A DNA stretch of 64,000 nt from Kutzneria viridogrisea (GTDB taxonomy: Bacteria > Actinomycetota > Actinomycetes > Mycobacteriales > Pseudonocardiaceae). Location of the stretch: NCBI GenBank assembly GCA_014138725.1, contig JACJID010000008.1, positions 62,001 to 126,000 of the forward strand. Direction: 5' to 3'. Shown here one piece after another: positions 39,855-47,957 of the stretch (position 1 is its first letter; every line of letters begins with the position of its first letter). A program made the position numbers and the translations under genes. The notes under the pieces are model-generated. The model ran no database searches. It was not told the DNA's origin and saw nothing but the letters and a program-made list of their open reading frames with translations.

Positions 39855-40961
39855 TCAGCGCGCGTCCCGCCGCTGGTTGACGCCGATGCCCAGCCACAGC
39901 AGGGCGATCCACAGGGCGGTGCCGGTGCACGCGGCCAGCACGTCGTCGCTGGAACCGGTGGCCAGGTTCAGCGCCGCGTACGGGTTGATGTAGTTCAGTA
40001 TCGGGTTGGCCAGGAACAGCCCGACCCCGAACTTGCCGAGGAAGTAGACCGTCACCGCCGCCGTGGGGTTGGGCATCAGGTACGTGACGACCAGGCAGAA
40101 CAACAGGCTCAGCAGGGTGCCCAGCGCGGTCAGCCCGAACACCCAGCCCATGCGCTGGTCCAGGTAGAGCTGGAAGTCGGTGTGCCCGATCCACGAGGTG
40201 GCGATCGGGTAGAACACCAGGAACTGAAGCACGGTCAGCGCGATCCAGACCAGGCCCAGCATGCTGACCTGCGCGGCGGCGAAGCGCAGCCGCCGGGGTT
40301 GCAGCAACAGGGTCAGCTGGATGCTGCGGTAGTGCCACTCCCCGCACATCGTCTTGATGATCGTGGTGTGCACCATCAGGTGACCGGCCTCGACCGCGAT
40401 CAACAGGCCGAGCAGCTGACTGGCCGCCGATGACGGGCCCAGGGTGACGCTGAGCTGCACGCCGAGCAGGGTGACGCCGACCAGCAGCAACGGGGACAGC
40501 GCGATGATCAGGCGGTCGGAGAAGGTGCCGACCAGCTTGCGCAACTCGGCGAGCACCAGCACCGGGAAGGACGCGCCCCGGCTCGCCTTGGCCTGCCAGT
40601 CGGAGTTGGCCAGCGCACCGGCTTGCCCGATCGGGGTGTTCAGCAGGTCCGGGCGGACCCCGGGGGGCGGCCCGTAGCTCCAGCCGCCGGGCGGGGCCGC
40701 GGCCGGGTCCTGCAGGGGCACCGGGTACGGCCCGGTACCGGTGGGCGCCGGGTAGGGGCCGGTCGGCACGTTCTGCGGGGCGGAGATGTCCGGTACCGGG
40801 GCCTGGCCGGGAACCACGTAGCCGCCGGTGGGGTACGGGCCGCTCGGCACGTTCTGCGGGGCCGAGATGTCGGGCACCGGGCCCTGGCCGGGAACCACGT
40901 AACCGCCCGTGGGATACGGGCCGGTGTTGTGGCCGGGCGGTGGCGGGTACGGGCCGGTCAC
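39855..40961 (-). CDS. ABC-2 permease with proline-rich repeated N-terminus
   Basis: A 368-aa permease. Residues 1-105 are a cytoplasmic Pro/Gly/Tyr-rich tract holding a 27-residue repeat twice (GPYPTGGYVVPGQGPVPDIS then APQNVPS, at about 14-40 and 41-67) and a third partial GPYP unit. The rest has six hydrophobic segments, for example DRLIIALSPLLLVGVTLLGV, then LLGLLIAVEAGHLMVH, then MLGLVWIALTVLQFLVFYPI, typical of ABC-2 exporters. GTG 40961 overlaps the ATPase gene's TGA by four bases, so the pair forms one exporter of unknown substrate. The tract may mediate protein contacts. Confidence 0.85.
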   Translation of the reverse strand: MTGPYPPPPGHNTGPYPTGGYVVPGQGPVPDISAPQNVPSGPYPTGGYVVPGQAPVPDISAPQNVPTGPYPAPTGTGPYPVPLQDPAAAPPGGWSYGPPPGVRPDLLNTPIGQAGALANSDWQAKASRGASFPVLVLAELRKLVGTFSDRLIIALSPLLLVGVTLLGVQLSVTLGPSSAASQLLGLLIAVEAGHLMVHTTIIKTMCGEWHYRSIQLTLLLQPRRLRFAAAQVSMLGLVWIALTVLQFLVFYPIATSWIGHTDFQLYLDQRMGWVFGLTALGTLLSLLFCLVVTYLMPNPTAAVTVYFLGKFGVGLFLANPILNYINPYAALNLATGSSDDVLAACTGTALWIALLWLGIGVNQRRDAR

Positions 40962-41848
40962 TGGTGGACTCCCTCGGTGAGCTGGAAGTACATCTCTTCC
41001 AGGTTGCGTTCCTCCTCGCGCAGCCCCAGCAGCGGGATGCCCGCGGCGAAGGTCACCTCGGAGACCCGGTCCACGGTCGCGTCGGCGAGCAGGAAGCCGG
41101 TCGGCTGTGGCTGCACGGCGATCTCCTGCCAGGACAGCACCTCGGCCAGCTTGGCCATGTCCTTGGCGCGGACCAGGCAGCGGTGGGTGGGCGCGGTGAG
41201 CATGGCCACCGGCCCGTCCGCCACGATCCGGCCCGCGTTGATCACCAGCACCCGGTCCGCGGTCTGGTCCACTTCGGACAGCAGGTGGCTGGACACCAGC
41301 ACCGAGCCCCCGCGCGCGGCGTGCATCTTCATCAGCGCGCGGATCGCCCGGATGCCGTCGGGGTCCAGGCCGTTGATCGGCTCGTCGAGCAGCAGCAGCG
41401 GCGGGTCGGCCAGCAGGGCGTGGGCCAGTGCGATGCGCTGGCGCATGCCGAGGCTGTACGTGCCGATCTTGCGGTTGGCGTACTGGGTCATGCCGACCAT
41501 GTCGAGCACCTCGTCCACGCGGCGCGCGGGCAGGCCGGTCAGGTTGACCGCCATCTGCAACTGCCCGCGCCCGGTCCGGCCCGGGTGCGTGGCCGAGGCG
41601 TCCAGCAGGGCGCCCACCGCGTAGCACGGGTTCGGCCATGCGGTGAACGGCCGCCCGCCGACCAGCGCGCCGCCCGCCGTGGGCGGGGTCAGGCCGCAGA
41701 TCATCCGCAGGGTGGTCGACTTGCCCGCACCGTTGGGCCCGAGGAAGGCGGTGACGGTTCCGGGTTGCAGGTCGAAACCGACCTGGTCGACCACGGGACG
41801 ACCGGCGTACACCTTGGTCAGGCCACGAACGCTCAGCACGCGTGACAC
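40958..41848 (-). CDS. ABC transporter ATP-binding protein
   Basis: A 296-aa ATPase for the adjacent ABC-2 permease. Walker A is GPNGAGKST near residues 37-45, the signature reads YSLGMRQRIALAHALLADPP near 136-155 and Walker B with catalytic Glu is LLLLDEPINGLDP near 157-169; the H-loop is VLVSSHLLSEVD. The YSLGMRQR form is usual for exporters of the bacitracin/lantibiotic type. GTG 41848 and GTG 41839 are both possible starts. The upstream region shared with the divergent arginase-family gene has two dyads (41877-41894 and 41907-41924). Confidence 0.9.
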   Translation of the reverse strand: MSRVLSVRGLTKVYAGRPVVDQVGFDLQPGTVTAFLGPNGAGKSTTLRMICGLTPPTAGGALVGGRPFTAWPNPCYAVGALLDASATHPGRTGRGQLQMAVNLTGLPARRVDEVLDMVGMTQYANRKIGTYSLGMRQRIALAHALLADPPLLLLDEPINGLDPDGIRAIRALMKMHAARGGSVLVSSHLLSEVDQTADRVLVINAGRIVADGPVAMLTAPTHRCLVRAKDMAKLAEVLSWQEIAVQPQPTGFLLADATVDRVSEVTFAAGIPLLGLREEERNLEEMYFQLTEGVHQ

Positions 41849-41876
41849 CGTAGCCAGTCGGCGGCGTCCGTGACGG

Positions 41877-41924
41877 CCGGATGGCGGCATCCGGTGTCAG
41901 GAGTAACGATCGGCTCACCGATCG
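41877..41924. promoter_or_regulatory. Two dyads between ABC and arginase-family genes
   Basis: CCGGATG-GCGG-CATCCGG (41877-41894) and CGATCGG-CTCA-CCGATCG (41907-41924) are two perfect 7-bp inverted repeats with 4-base centres in the 132-bp divergent intergenic region. They look like operator sites; no regulator gene is adjacent. Confidence 0.45.
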
Positions 41925-41980
41925 AAGCCAGGTTCGCTACGGCCACCCGTCACCCGACCGGCGTACCTAGGGTGGGAGGA

Positions 41981-42871
41981 GTGGCAATCACCGTTCTCGA
42001 CGCACCGACGAACCTGGGCCTGCGCCCACCCGCTCCGGGCTTCGAGCCGGGCTGCGCCAAGGCCCCCGCGGCCCTGCGCGGCGCTGGGCTGCTGGGCAGG
42101 CTGGCGGCACACGACGCGGGTGAGCTGACCGCCCCGCGCTACGACGTGTCGGGCTGGCAGCCCGGTGACGGGGTGCGTCAGGCGGCGGCGATCAACGCCT
42201 ACTCCCAGCAGTTGGCGCAGCGGCTGGACAAGCTGCTGGACCACACCTTCCCGCTGGTCCTCGGCGGGGACTGCAGCATCCTGCTGGGCACCGGCCGGGC
42301 GCTGCGGCACCGGGCGGAACGGGAGAACCGCCGCTACGGGCTGGCCTTCCTCGACGGGCACAGCGACTTCCGCCACCCGGGCAACTCCACGGCGATCGGC
42401 TCGGCCGCGGGCGAGGACCTGGCGCTGGCCACCGGGCGCGGTCAGGCCGACGTGGCCTGCCGCCTGTTCGAGGACGCCGACGTGGTGGTGCTGGGCATCC
42501 GCGAGGAGGACGAGGACCGGGCCGAGCTGTCCGGGCTGGGCATCGCGCACCGCACGGCGGCGGGCATCCGCGAGGCCGGGGCCGCCGAGTCGGCGGAGTG
42601 GGCGCGGCGCAGGCTGGACGAGCTGGACGGGTTCTGGGTGCACCTGGACGTGGACATCCTCGACCCCTCGGTGATGCCCGCGGTGGACGCGCCCGACCCC
42701 GGTGGCCTGGAGCACGCGGAGCTGGCCGAACTGCTGACCGGGCTGACCGTGGCCCCGGGCTGCATGGGCGTGGAGGTCACCGTGTTCGACCCCGACCTGG
42801 ACCCGCACGGCCAGTACGCCGCAGCCCTGGTGGACACCCTCGCCCGCGGCCTGGCCCCCCGCGTCGCCTAA
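41981..42871 (+). CDS. Arginase/agmatinase family protein
   Basis: A 296-aa ureohydrolase-fold enzyme. The manganese motifs are GGDCSI near residue 92 (Cys where classical arginases have His), FLDGHSDF near 123 and HLDVDILDP near 218, with the usual C-terminal MGVEVTVFDPDLDP. The Cys variant recurs in a common actinobacterial branch called arginase family protein, whose substrate (arginine, agmatine, guanidinobutyrate or formiminoglutamate) is not settled. GTG 41981 is directly preceded by GGGAGGA with almost no spacing; GTG 41972 is an alternative. The third minisatellite locus follows the stop. Confidence 0.85.
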   Translation: MAITVLDAPTNLGLRPPAPGFEPGCAKAPAALRGAGLLGRLAAHDAGELTAPRYDVSGWQPGDGVRQAAAINAYSQQLAQRLDKLLDHTFPLVLGGDCSILLGTGRALRHRAERENRRYGLAFLDGHSDFRHPGNSTAIGSAAGEDLALATGRGQADVACRLFEDADVVVLGIREEDEDRAELSGLGIAHRTAAGIREAGAAESAEWARRRLDELDGFWVHLDVDILDPSVMPAVDAPDPGGLEHAELAELLTGLTVAPGCMGVEVTVFDPDLDPHGQYAAALVDTLARGLAPRVA

Positions 42872-42880
42872 CCACCCCAC

Positions 42881-42985
42881 GAGTCCCGCCCTGGGGAGCC
42901 CGAGTCCCGCCCAGCCGCACGCGAGTCCCGCCCAGCCGACGCCGAGTCCCGCCCACCGGAGCGCGAGTCCCGCCCCAGCTTCGCC
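42881..42985 (+). repeat. 21-bp minisatellite, locus 3, left array
   Basis: Five units start at 42881, 42902, 42923, 42944 and 42965, each GAGTCCCGCCC plus 10 variable bases. They are in the sense direction of the arginase-family gene that ends at 42871. Confidence 0.88.
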
Positions 42986-42998
42986 CACCCCGCGCCCC

Positions 42999-43055
42999 GC
43001 GTCTTCGCGCCGGTCCCGCGTCTTCGCGCCGGTCCCGCGTCTTCGCGCCGGTCTC
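42999..43055. repeat. 19-bp triplication of the structured element's 5' arm
   Basis: GCGTCTTCGCGCCGGTC begins at 42999, 43018 and 43037 with a 19-bp period. Only the third copy continues into the full element; copy A at 30044 has a single arm. This looks like a recent local slip-strand expansion. Confidence 0.85.
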
Positions 43056-43238
43056 TGGACCGCAGGCCGAAGATGATCACATCTGTCCAGTGATCATCTT
43101 CGGACAAGGGAAGAGACCGGACCCAAGCGAAGACGCCGCGCCCCGGAGGGGCGCCAAGAGCGAAGCGGGCACAGCATCCAGTACTGATGACCGTGCCCGC
43201 TCGGGAGAGCCCGCATCAGTCCAGCGGGCGACCCGAGC
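43037..43238. repeat. Structured interspersed element, copy B
   Basis: Same plan as copy A: GCGTCTTCGC (43037) with GCGAAGACGC (43127); CCGGTCTCT (43048) with AGAGACCGG (43112); a different third stem, CCGAAGATGATCAC (43067) with GTGATCATCTTCGG (43090), 14 bp perfect; a different GGA-loop hairpin, GCGCCCC-GGA-GGGGCGC (43138-43154); and the identical GCTCGGG (43199) and CCCGAGC (43232) double stem. Sequence between the stems, such as ACAAGGGA and AGCGAAGCGGGCACAGC, is conserved. Confidence 0.85.
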
Positions 43239-43253
43239 AACAACCCACGAAAA

Positions 43254-43604
43254 CCGGACTCACCCCAGAACGGGACTCACCCACCGGAGAGCGGGACTCG
43301 CGCCCCTGTGACCGGGACTCACGCTCCCCAGCCAGGGACTCGCCACCCCCAGAGCGGGACTCACGTGCAACAGCCCGGGACTCACGCCAGCGACCGGGAC
43401 TCACGCTCCCCAGACCGGGACTCGCGCTCCTGTGCGCGGGACTCGCCACCCCCAGAGCGGGACTCACGTGCAACAGCCCGGGACTCACGCCCCTCAGACC
43501 GGGACTCACCGTCCTGTGAACGGGACTCACGTGCAGCAGCCCGGGACTCGCCACCCCCAGAACGGGACTCACGCCCCCCAGCCCGGGACTCGCCGCCTGG
43601 AAGC
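43254..43604 (-). repeat. 21-bp minisatellite, locus 3, right array (17 units, inverted)
   Basis: Units begin CGGGACTC (first one CCGGACTC) at 43254, 43271, 43292, 43313, 43334, 43355, 43376, 43395, 43416 and then every 21 bp to 43584. Two units are shorter (17 and 19 bp). Variable parts recur in blocks; for example the pair ending CCACCCCCAGAG and CACGTGCAACAGCC appears at 43334-43375 and again at 43437-43478, which points to segmental duplication. They read GAGTCCCG in the sense direction of the minus-strand MFS gene. Confidence 0.92.
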
Positions 43605-43612
43605 CGCCCGGC

Positions 43613-44914
43613 TCAGCCCACCGGCGCCCGATAGCGCCAGAACGCGGGCAGGGCCAGCACCGCGATCACGATGATCACGACCACGGCCACCCCGCCGCCG
43701 GTGACCGCCGCGGCCGGGGTCAGCGCGGCGCCCACCGTGCCGTGCAGCACGTCGGCCAGCCTGGGGCCGCCCGCGACGACCACGGTGAACACGCCCTGCA
43801 TGCGGCCGCGCATCTCGTCGGTGGCCGCGGACTGGAGGATCGCGCCGCGGAACACCATGCTCACCATGTCGGCGGCACCGGCCAGCGCGAGGAAGCCCAC
43901 GGCGGCCCACAGCGAGGTGCTCATCCCGAACCCGGCGACGGCCAGGCCCCAGACGCAGACCGAGGCGGCCACCGCCACGCCGTGCCTGCCGACCCGGGAG
44001 AGCCAGCCGGAGAGCAGGCCGCACACCAGTGCGCCGATCGGGATGGCCGCGAACAACCAGCCCAGGGCGTTGCCGCCGCCCGCGGGGTCGTGGAAGGTCT
44101 GCTCGGCCATCTCCGGGAACAGCGCGCGGGGCATGCCGAACACCATGGCCACGATGTCGGCGAGGAAGGAGGCCAGCAGCACGCTCTGCGTGGCGATGTA
44201 GCGGAACCCGTCCACCACGGCGCGCAGGCCCACCTTGCGGCTCGCCCCACCAAGCGGGGGCAGCGAGGGCAGCATCCACACCGACCACAGCGCGGCGGTC
44301 AGCGCCACGGCGTCGATCAGGTACAGGGTGGACAGGCCGAGCACGGGGATCAGCACCCCGGCCAGCATCGGGCCGATCACGGCGCCGAACTGCATGACGG
44401 TGGAGCCGAGCGCGCCCGCGGAGGGCAGCAGCTCGGCGGGCACCAGGCGGGCGATGGAGGCGCTGCGGGTGGGCATGTTGACCGCGAAGAACACCTGTTG
44501 CAGGCCGAGCAGCGCCAGCACGACGGTGACCGAGCCGAGGCCGACCGCGGCCTGCACCCACAGCAGTACCGAGGTCACGCAGATGCCCACGTTGGTGACG
44601 ATCAGCAGCTTGCGCCGGTCCACCGCGTCGGCGATGGCCCCGCCCCACAGGCCGAACACCAGCAGCGGCACGAGGGCCACCGCCCCGGCCAGCCCCACGT
44701 AGGCCGAGGACTTGGTCAGGTCGTAGACCTGCTTGGGCACGGCAACGGCGGTGAGCTGGCTGCCGATCGCGGTGACCACGGTCGACAGCCAGAGCCGCCG
44801 GTAGGCCGGGATCCGCAGTGGCCGGGTGTCCAGCACCACCTTCGCCAACAACCCGCCTCTGGATCGGGCGGGCTCGGCGGTCGGAGCTGCGGGATCAGAG
44901 GTGTCTGCGGTCAC
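43613..44914 (-). CDS. MFS exporter (EntS-like)
   Basis: A 433-aa major facilitator with about 12 helices. It begins with a soluble leader, then IPAYRRLWLSTVVTAIGSQL, then VAVPKQVYDLTKSSAYVGLA near residues 57-76 and the loop-2/3 motif GGAIADAVDRRKLL near 90. Helix segments such as STVMQFGAVIGPMLAGVLIP and MVFRGAILQSAATDEMRGRM match the enterobactin-exporter/MFS_3 group, which exports siderophores or drugs. No siderophore biosynthesis gene is in the window. GTG 44914 starts it. An A/T-rich stretch (44920-44950) upstream is the likely promoter. Its stop is next to the third minisatellite. Confidence 0.88.
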   Translation of the reverse strand: MTADTSDPAAPTAEPARSRGGLLAKVVLDTRPLRIPAYRRLWLSTVVTAIGSQLTAVAVPKQVYDLTKSSAYVGLAGAVALVPLLVFGLWGGAIADAVDRRKLLIVTNVGICVTSVLLWVQAAVGLGSVTVVLALLGLQQVFFAVNMPTRSASIARLVPAELLPSAGALGSTVMQFGAVIGPMLAGVLIPVLGLSTLYLIDAVALTAALWSVWMLPSLPPLGGASRKVGLRAVVDGFRYIATQSVLLASFLADIVAMVFGMPRALFPEMAEQTFHDPAGGGNALGWLFAAIPIGALVCGLLSGWLSRVGRHGVAVAASVCVWGLAVAGFGMSTSLWAAVGFLALAGAADMVSMVFRGAILQSAATDEMRGRMQGVFTVVVAGGPRLADVLHGTVGAALTPAAAVTGGGVAVVVIIVIAVLALPAFWRYRAPVG

Positions 44915-44974
44915 GATCCGTTAGTTTAGAACAACAAATAACCCATTTGGGGGGTCCAGTTTCGACTCATGCAC

Positions 44975-45634
44975 CTACGGCGCGAGACGGTTGACCGTCC
45001 AACCGTCGCGCCCGAGGCGGTAGCAGAGCCGGTCGTGCATGCGGTCCTGGCGGCCCTGCCAGAACTCCACGCTCTCCGGGCGGATGCGCCAGCCACCCCA
45101 GTGCGGGGGCACCGGTACTCGCTCGGCGTCGGCGAACTGCCGCTGGATGTTGGCCAGCGCGCTCTCCAGCACCGTGCGGTCGTTGACCACGCGGGACTGC
45201 GGGGAGGCCCAGGCACCCAGCTGCGAGCCGCGCGGGCGGCTGTTCCAGTACGCGGCGGTCTCCGCGGCGCTGACCTTCTCCACGGTGCCGCGCACGGTGG
45301 CCTGCCGCTGCATGACCAGCCACGGGAAGGTGGCCGAGGCGTAGCGGGTGGCGATCAGGTCGTGGCTCTTGTTCGAGGTGTAGTTGGTGTAGAACACCAG
45401 CCCGCGCTCGTCCAGGCCCTTGGCCAGCACGGTGCGCGAGGACGGTCGGCCCTGCGTGTCCGCGGTGGCCAGCACCATGGCGTTGGGCTCGGGCGCACCG
45501 GCCCGGATCGCCTCGTCCAGCCACAGCGCCAACTGCTCGTGCCAGGTGGCGGCGAGCAACTTCTCCTCCAGCGACCCCTGTTCGTAGGACACGCGCATCG
45601 CGGGTAGCGCGACGTTGGACTGGGCATCCGGCAT
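44975..45634 (-). CDS. pdxH: Pyridoxamine 5'-phosphate oxidase
   Basis: A 219-aa FMN enzyme that oxidises pyridoxamine or pyridoxine 5'-phosphate to pyridoxal 5'-phosphate, the cofactor also used by the SerC protein encoded nearby. Motifs: PNAMVLATADTQGRPSSRTV near residues 50-69, GLVFYTNYTSNKSHDL near 77-92, and the C-terminal signature VPVPPHWGGWRIRPESVEFW near 171-190 followed by RLHDR-like RMHDRLCYRL. TAGGAGGT lies at proper distance before ATG 45634. The 208-bp region upstream contains ATCGAATCAG twice with a 12-bp period (45807 and 45819). Confidence 0.95.
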   Translation of the reverse strand: MPDAQSNVALPAMRVSYEQGSLEEKLLAATWHEQLALWLDEAIRAGAPEPNAMVLATADTQGRPSSRTVLAKGLDERGLVFYTNYTSNKSHDLIATRYASATFPWLVMQRQATVRGTVEKVSAAETAAYWNSRPRGSQLGAWASPQSRVVNDRTVLESALANIQRQFADAERVPVPPHWGGWRIRPESVEFWQGRQDRMHDRLCYRLGRDGWTVNRLAP

Positions 45635-45842
45635 TGACGACCTCCTAGAACAGCACAGAGAGCGCAAGGAGCATCGGGGCACTCGTGGCACCACCGTGTT
45701 CGGTGGACCGTACGGGGTTTGCGCGGGAACCGGAACCGCCTGCGAGGTGATGCCCACCACCCGGAATCGTGATCCACAACTCGGTTTCACCACGCTGGGG
45801 TTCCGAATCGAATCAGGGATCGAATCAGAAAGGTGACGCAAC

Positions 45843-46604
45843 TCAATCGGGGGCTTGCGCGGCCAGCCCCGGATGACCGGTCAGCGCGGCCCGTAGCCCC
45901 TGCTCGGCGGCGACAGCGTCCTCGGCGAGCGCCGTTGCCAGTGATCCACCCCGGGCCATCGGCTGCAGGGACCACCAGTCCGAGCTGAGCGCATTCTCCG
46001 GATCGGCACCCCACACCACGGTCTCCGTTGCCAGCACCCGCCGACCGGCCAAATACGCGGCACTGCGGAACAGTTCCTCGTCACCGATCTCGATTCGCTG
46101 ACGCAGTAGTGCGGTGCCGTCTCGAAGCACGTGCGACTCGCCGGTGAACCGCCCCGCCCGTTCCCCGCTGCGGCCGAGCACGAGCACCTCGCGGCAGCGG
46201 ACTCGGGCAGTGGCTGCCAGGTTCACCGTCAACCGCGCACTGTGCCAGGCCCGCGCCGTGATCACGGTGGGCTCCGGCAGGTACTGGACGGCCCCGCCCT
46301 CGGCCACCTCGATGTGCACGGTGTACCGGCTCGGCTCGCCGCGGTGCCCCGGCAGGGCCAGGCTGGCCGCCACACCGCTCAGCCGCAGCGCCGCGCCGGG
46401 GCCGACCAGCACCGAAAGGTGCAGGTCGTCCCCGCCGAGCGGGGCGGTGGCCGAGCTGACCAGGTGCACCACCGCCGGCTCGCCCGCGCGGCGCACCCGG
46501 CCCCGCTGCGGCAGCAGGGTCAGCGGCGAGGCCGAGGCCAGTTCGCGGACGGTCGTGCGACCGGCCGGGTCGGCCTCGACCACCAGCCGCGCGCTGGCCT
46601 TCAC
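45843..46604 (-). CDS. ureD: Urease accessory protein UreD
   Basis: A 253-aa UreD/UreH, the scaffold that binds apo-urease and joins UreF and UreG to deliver nickel. Typical stretches are [20 protein letters not shown] near the start, [20 protein letters not shown] near 100-120 with the conserved PEPTI-like motif, and [20 protein letters not shown]. It is the last gene of the ureABCFGD operon and its GTG (46604) overlaps the ureG stop by four bases. Length and order are as usual for actinobacteria. Confidence 0.92.
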   Translation of the reverse strand: MKASARLVVEADPAGRTTVRELASASPLTLLPQRGRVRRAGEPAVVHLVSSATAPLGGDDLHLSVLVGPGAALRLSGVAASLALPGHRGEPSRYTVHIEVAEGGAVQYLPEPTVITARAWHSARLTVNLAATARVRCREVLVLGRSGERAGRFTGESHVLRDGTALLRQRIEIGDEELFRSAAYLAGRRVLATETVVWGADPENALSSDWWSLQPMARGGSLATALAEDAVAAEQGLRAALTGHPGLAAQAPD

Positions 46605-47293
46605 CCGTGCTGCCCCGCCAGCTGCTTGCGCACCCAGTCCGACACCTCGGGGGCCTCGGGCGTGGCCGTCAGCGACTGGGTGATCACCGGCAGCCGGTGC
46701 CCGCGCATCCGGTGCGCGTCGGACACCATCACCGCCATGTCCGCGCCGACCAGCTCGGCCAGGTCGATCTTGTTGATCACCAGCAGGTCGGCGGTGGTGA
46801 CCCCCGGCCCGCCCTTGCGCGGCACCTTGTCGCCACCGGCCACGTCCACCACGAACACCTGCCGGTCCACCAGTCCCCGGCTGAAGGTGGCGGTGAGGTT
46901 GTCCCCGCCGCTCTCGATGATCACCAGCTTGAGCCCTCGGAACCGCTGCTCCAGGCGTTCCACCGCGTCCAGGTTGGCGCTGATGTCGTCGCGGATCGCG
47001 GTGTGCGGGCAGCAGCCGGTCTGCACCGCCTCGACCCGCTCGGGGTCCAGCACCCCGGCCCGGCGCAGGAAGTCGGCGTCCTCGGTGGTGTAGATGTCGT
47101 TGGTCACCACGGCCAGTTCCAGCTCGCCGCCCAGTGCGCGGCACAGCGCCGCCACCAGCGCGGTCTTGCCGCTGCCCACCGGTCCGCCGATGCCGATGCG
47201 GAACGCGCGGTCGGCGATGTCGTGCGCGTGGTGCGGGTCGTGACCGGTCGAGGTCGGGTCGAAGTTGACCGGGTGGTCGTGGTCAGCTGACAA
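46601..47293 (-). CDS. ureG: Urease accessory GTPase UreG
   Basis: A 230-aa SIMIBI-class GTPase that carries nickel and hydrolyses GTP during urease maturation. P-loop [20 protein letters not shown] near residues 27-46, the nickel-binding C-P-H motif in [12 protein letters not shown] near 85-95, [17 protein letters not shown] and the base-specificity [11 protein letters not shown] short His-rich N-terminus ([14 protein letters not shown]) can bind extra nickel. The TTG at 47293 was chosen because CAGGAGGTG is eight bases upstream and no ATG or GTG fits; the start overlaps the end of ureF. Confidence 0.93.
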   Translation of the reverse strand: MSADHDHPVNFDPTSTGHDPHHAHDIADRAFRIGIGGPVGSGKTALVAALCRALGGELELAVVTNDIYTTEDADFLRRAGVLDPERVEAVQTGCCPHTAIRDDISANLDAVERLEQRFRGLKLVIIESGGDNLTATFSRGLVDRQVFVVDVAGGDKVPRKGGPGVTTADLLVINKIDLAELVGADMAVMVSDAHRMRGHRLPVITQSLTATPEAPEVSDWVRKQLAGQHG

Positions 47294-47957
47294 AGAGACG
47301 CACCTCCTGGCGGTGGATCCGTTCGTGGGACTCGGCGAACAGGTCGAGCGCGGGCGAGCTCGGCGCGGGCAGTTCCCCTGCGGGCAGGGCATGACCGCGC
47401 TCGGACAACTCGGTGACAGCGGCCAGCTCCGGCGCCAGCCCGGCGACCACGGCGTTGACCGCGAACGGGTCGAGGCCCAGCAGCCGGACCGCCGCGCTGG
47501 CCGGTCCGCTGACGGCCAGATACCCGGCGCAGTGCGCGGCGTCTGCGGGCGTGCCACCGGCCGCACCGATCAGCGCGCCGACCGTGACGGCGTGATGCGG
47601 GGCGGGAACCTCGGCGACGAGCTTGTCCAGCGCGGGCGAGGGCCAGGCCGCCCGCCCGGCGCGCAGCGTGCCGCGGCCCTGTGCCCGCGAGGCGGCACGT
47701 TGCGCGGGCGAGGGCGTGCGCGCGTCGAACTCCACGTCCAGTTCGGTCCAGTCCCGGGTCAGATCCGTTGCGGCAGCGGCGAAAACCGCTGCGACCAACC
47801 CCGCGGACAGCAGCCGTCCGACCAGGAACGAGCGCAGATCCCTTTCGTCACGCAGCATCCCGCGCGCGGCTACCTCCTCGATCCCGCCCGAGTGCGCGTG
47901 CCCGCCGCCGGGGAACCGGGAGTCGGCCAGCACGAGCGCCGCGGTGCAGATCGCCAT
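47283..47957 (-). CDS. ureF: Urease accessory protein UreF
   Basis: A 224-aa helical UreF, which binds UreD and gates UreG during nickel insertion. It begins [20 protein letters not shown], the family hallmark, and continues with helices ending in [14 protein letters not shown]. Identity outside the N-terminus is low, as usual for UreF. Its ATG (47957) overlaps the ureC stop, and its end overlaps the ureG start by eleven bases, so ureC to ureD are translationally coupled. Confidence 0.9.
   Translation of the reverse strand: MAICTAALVLADSRFPGGGHAHSGGIEEVAARGMLRDERDLRSFLVGRLLSAGLVAAVFAAAATDLTRDWTELDVEFDARTPSPAQRAASRAQGRGTLRAGRAAWPSPALDKLVAEVPAPHHAVTVGALIGAAGGTPADAAHCAGYLAVSGPASAAVRLLGLDPFAVNAVVAGLAPELAAVTELSERGHALPAGELPAPSSPALDLFAESHERIHRQEVRLFVS

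Noticed and set aside
43308-43674. Open frames with RDSPSPE-like or PQPGTHA-like heptads in the minisatellites
   Set aside because: A 21-bp period keeps several frames open at once on both strands; there is no ribosome site or family match, so they are repeat artefacts.
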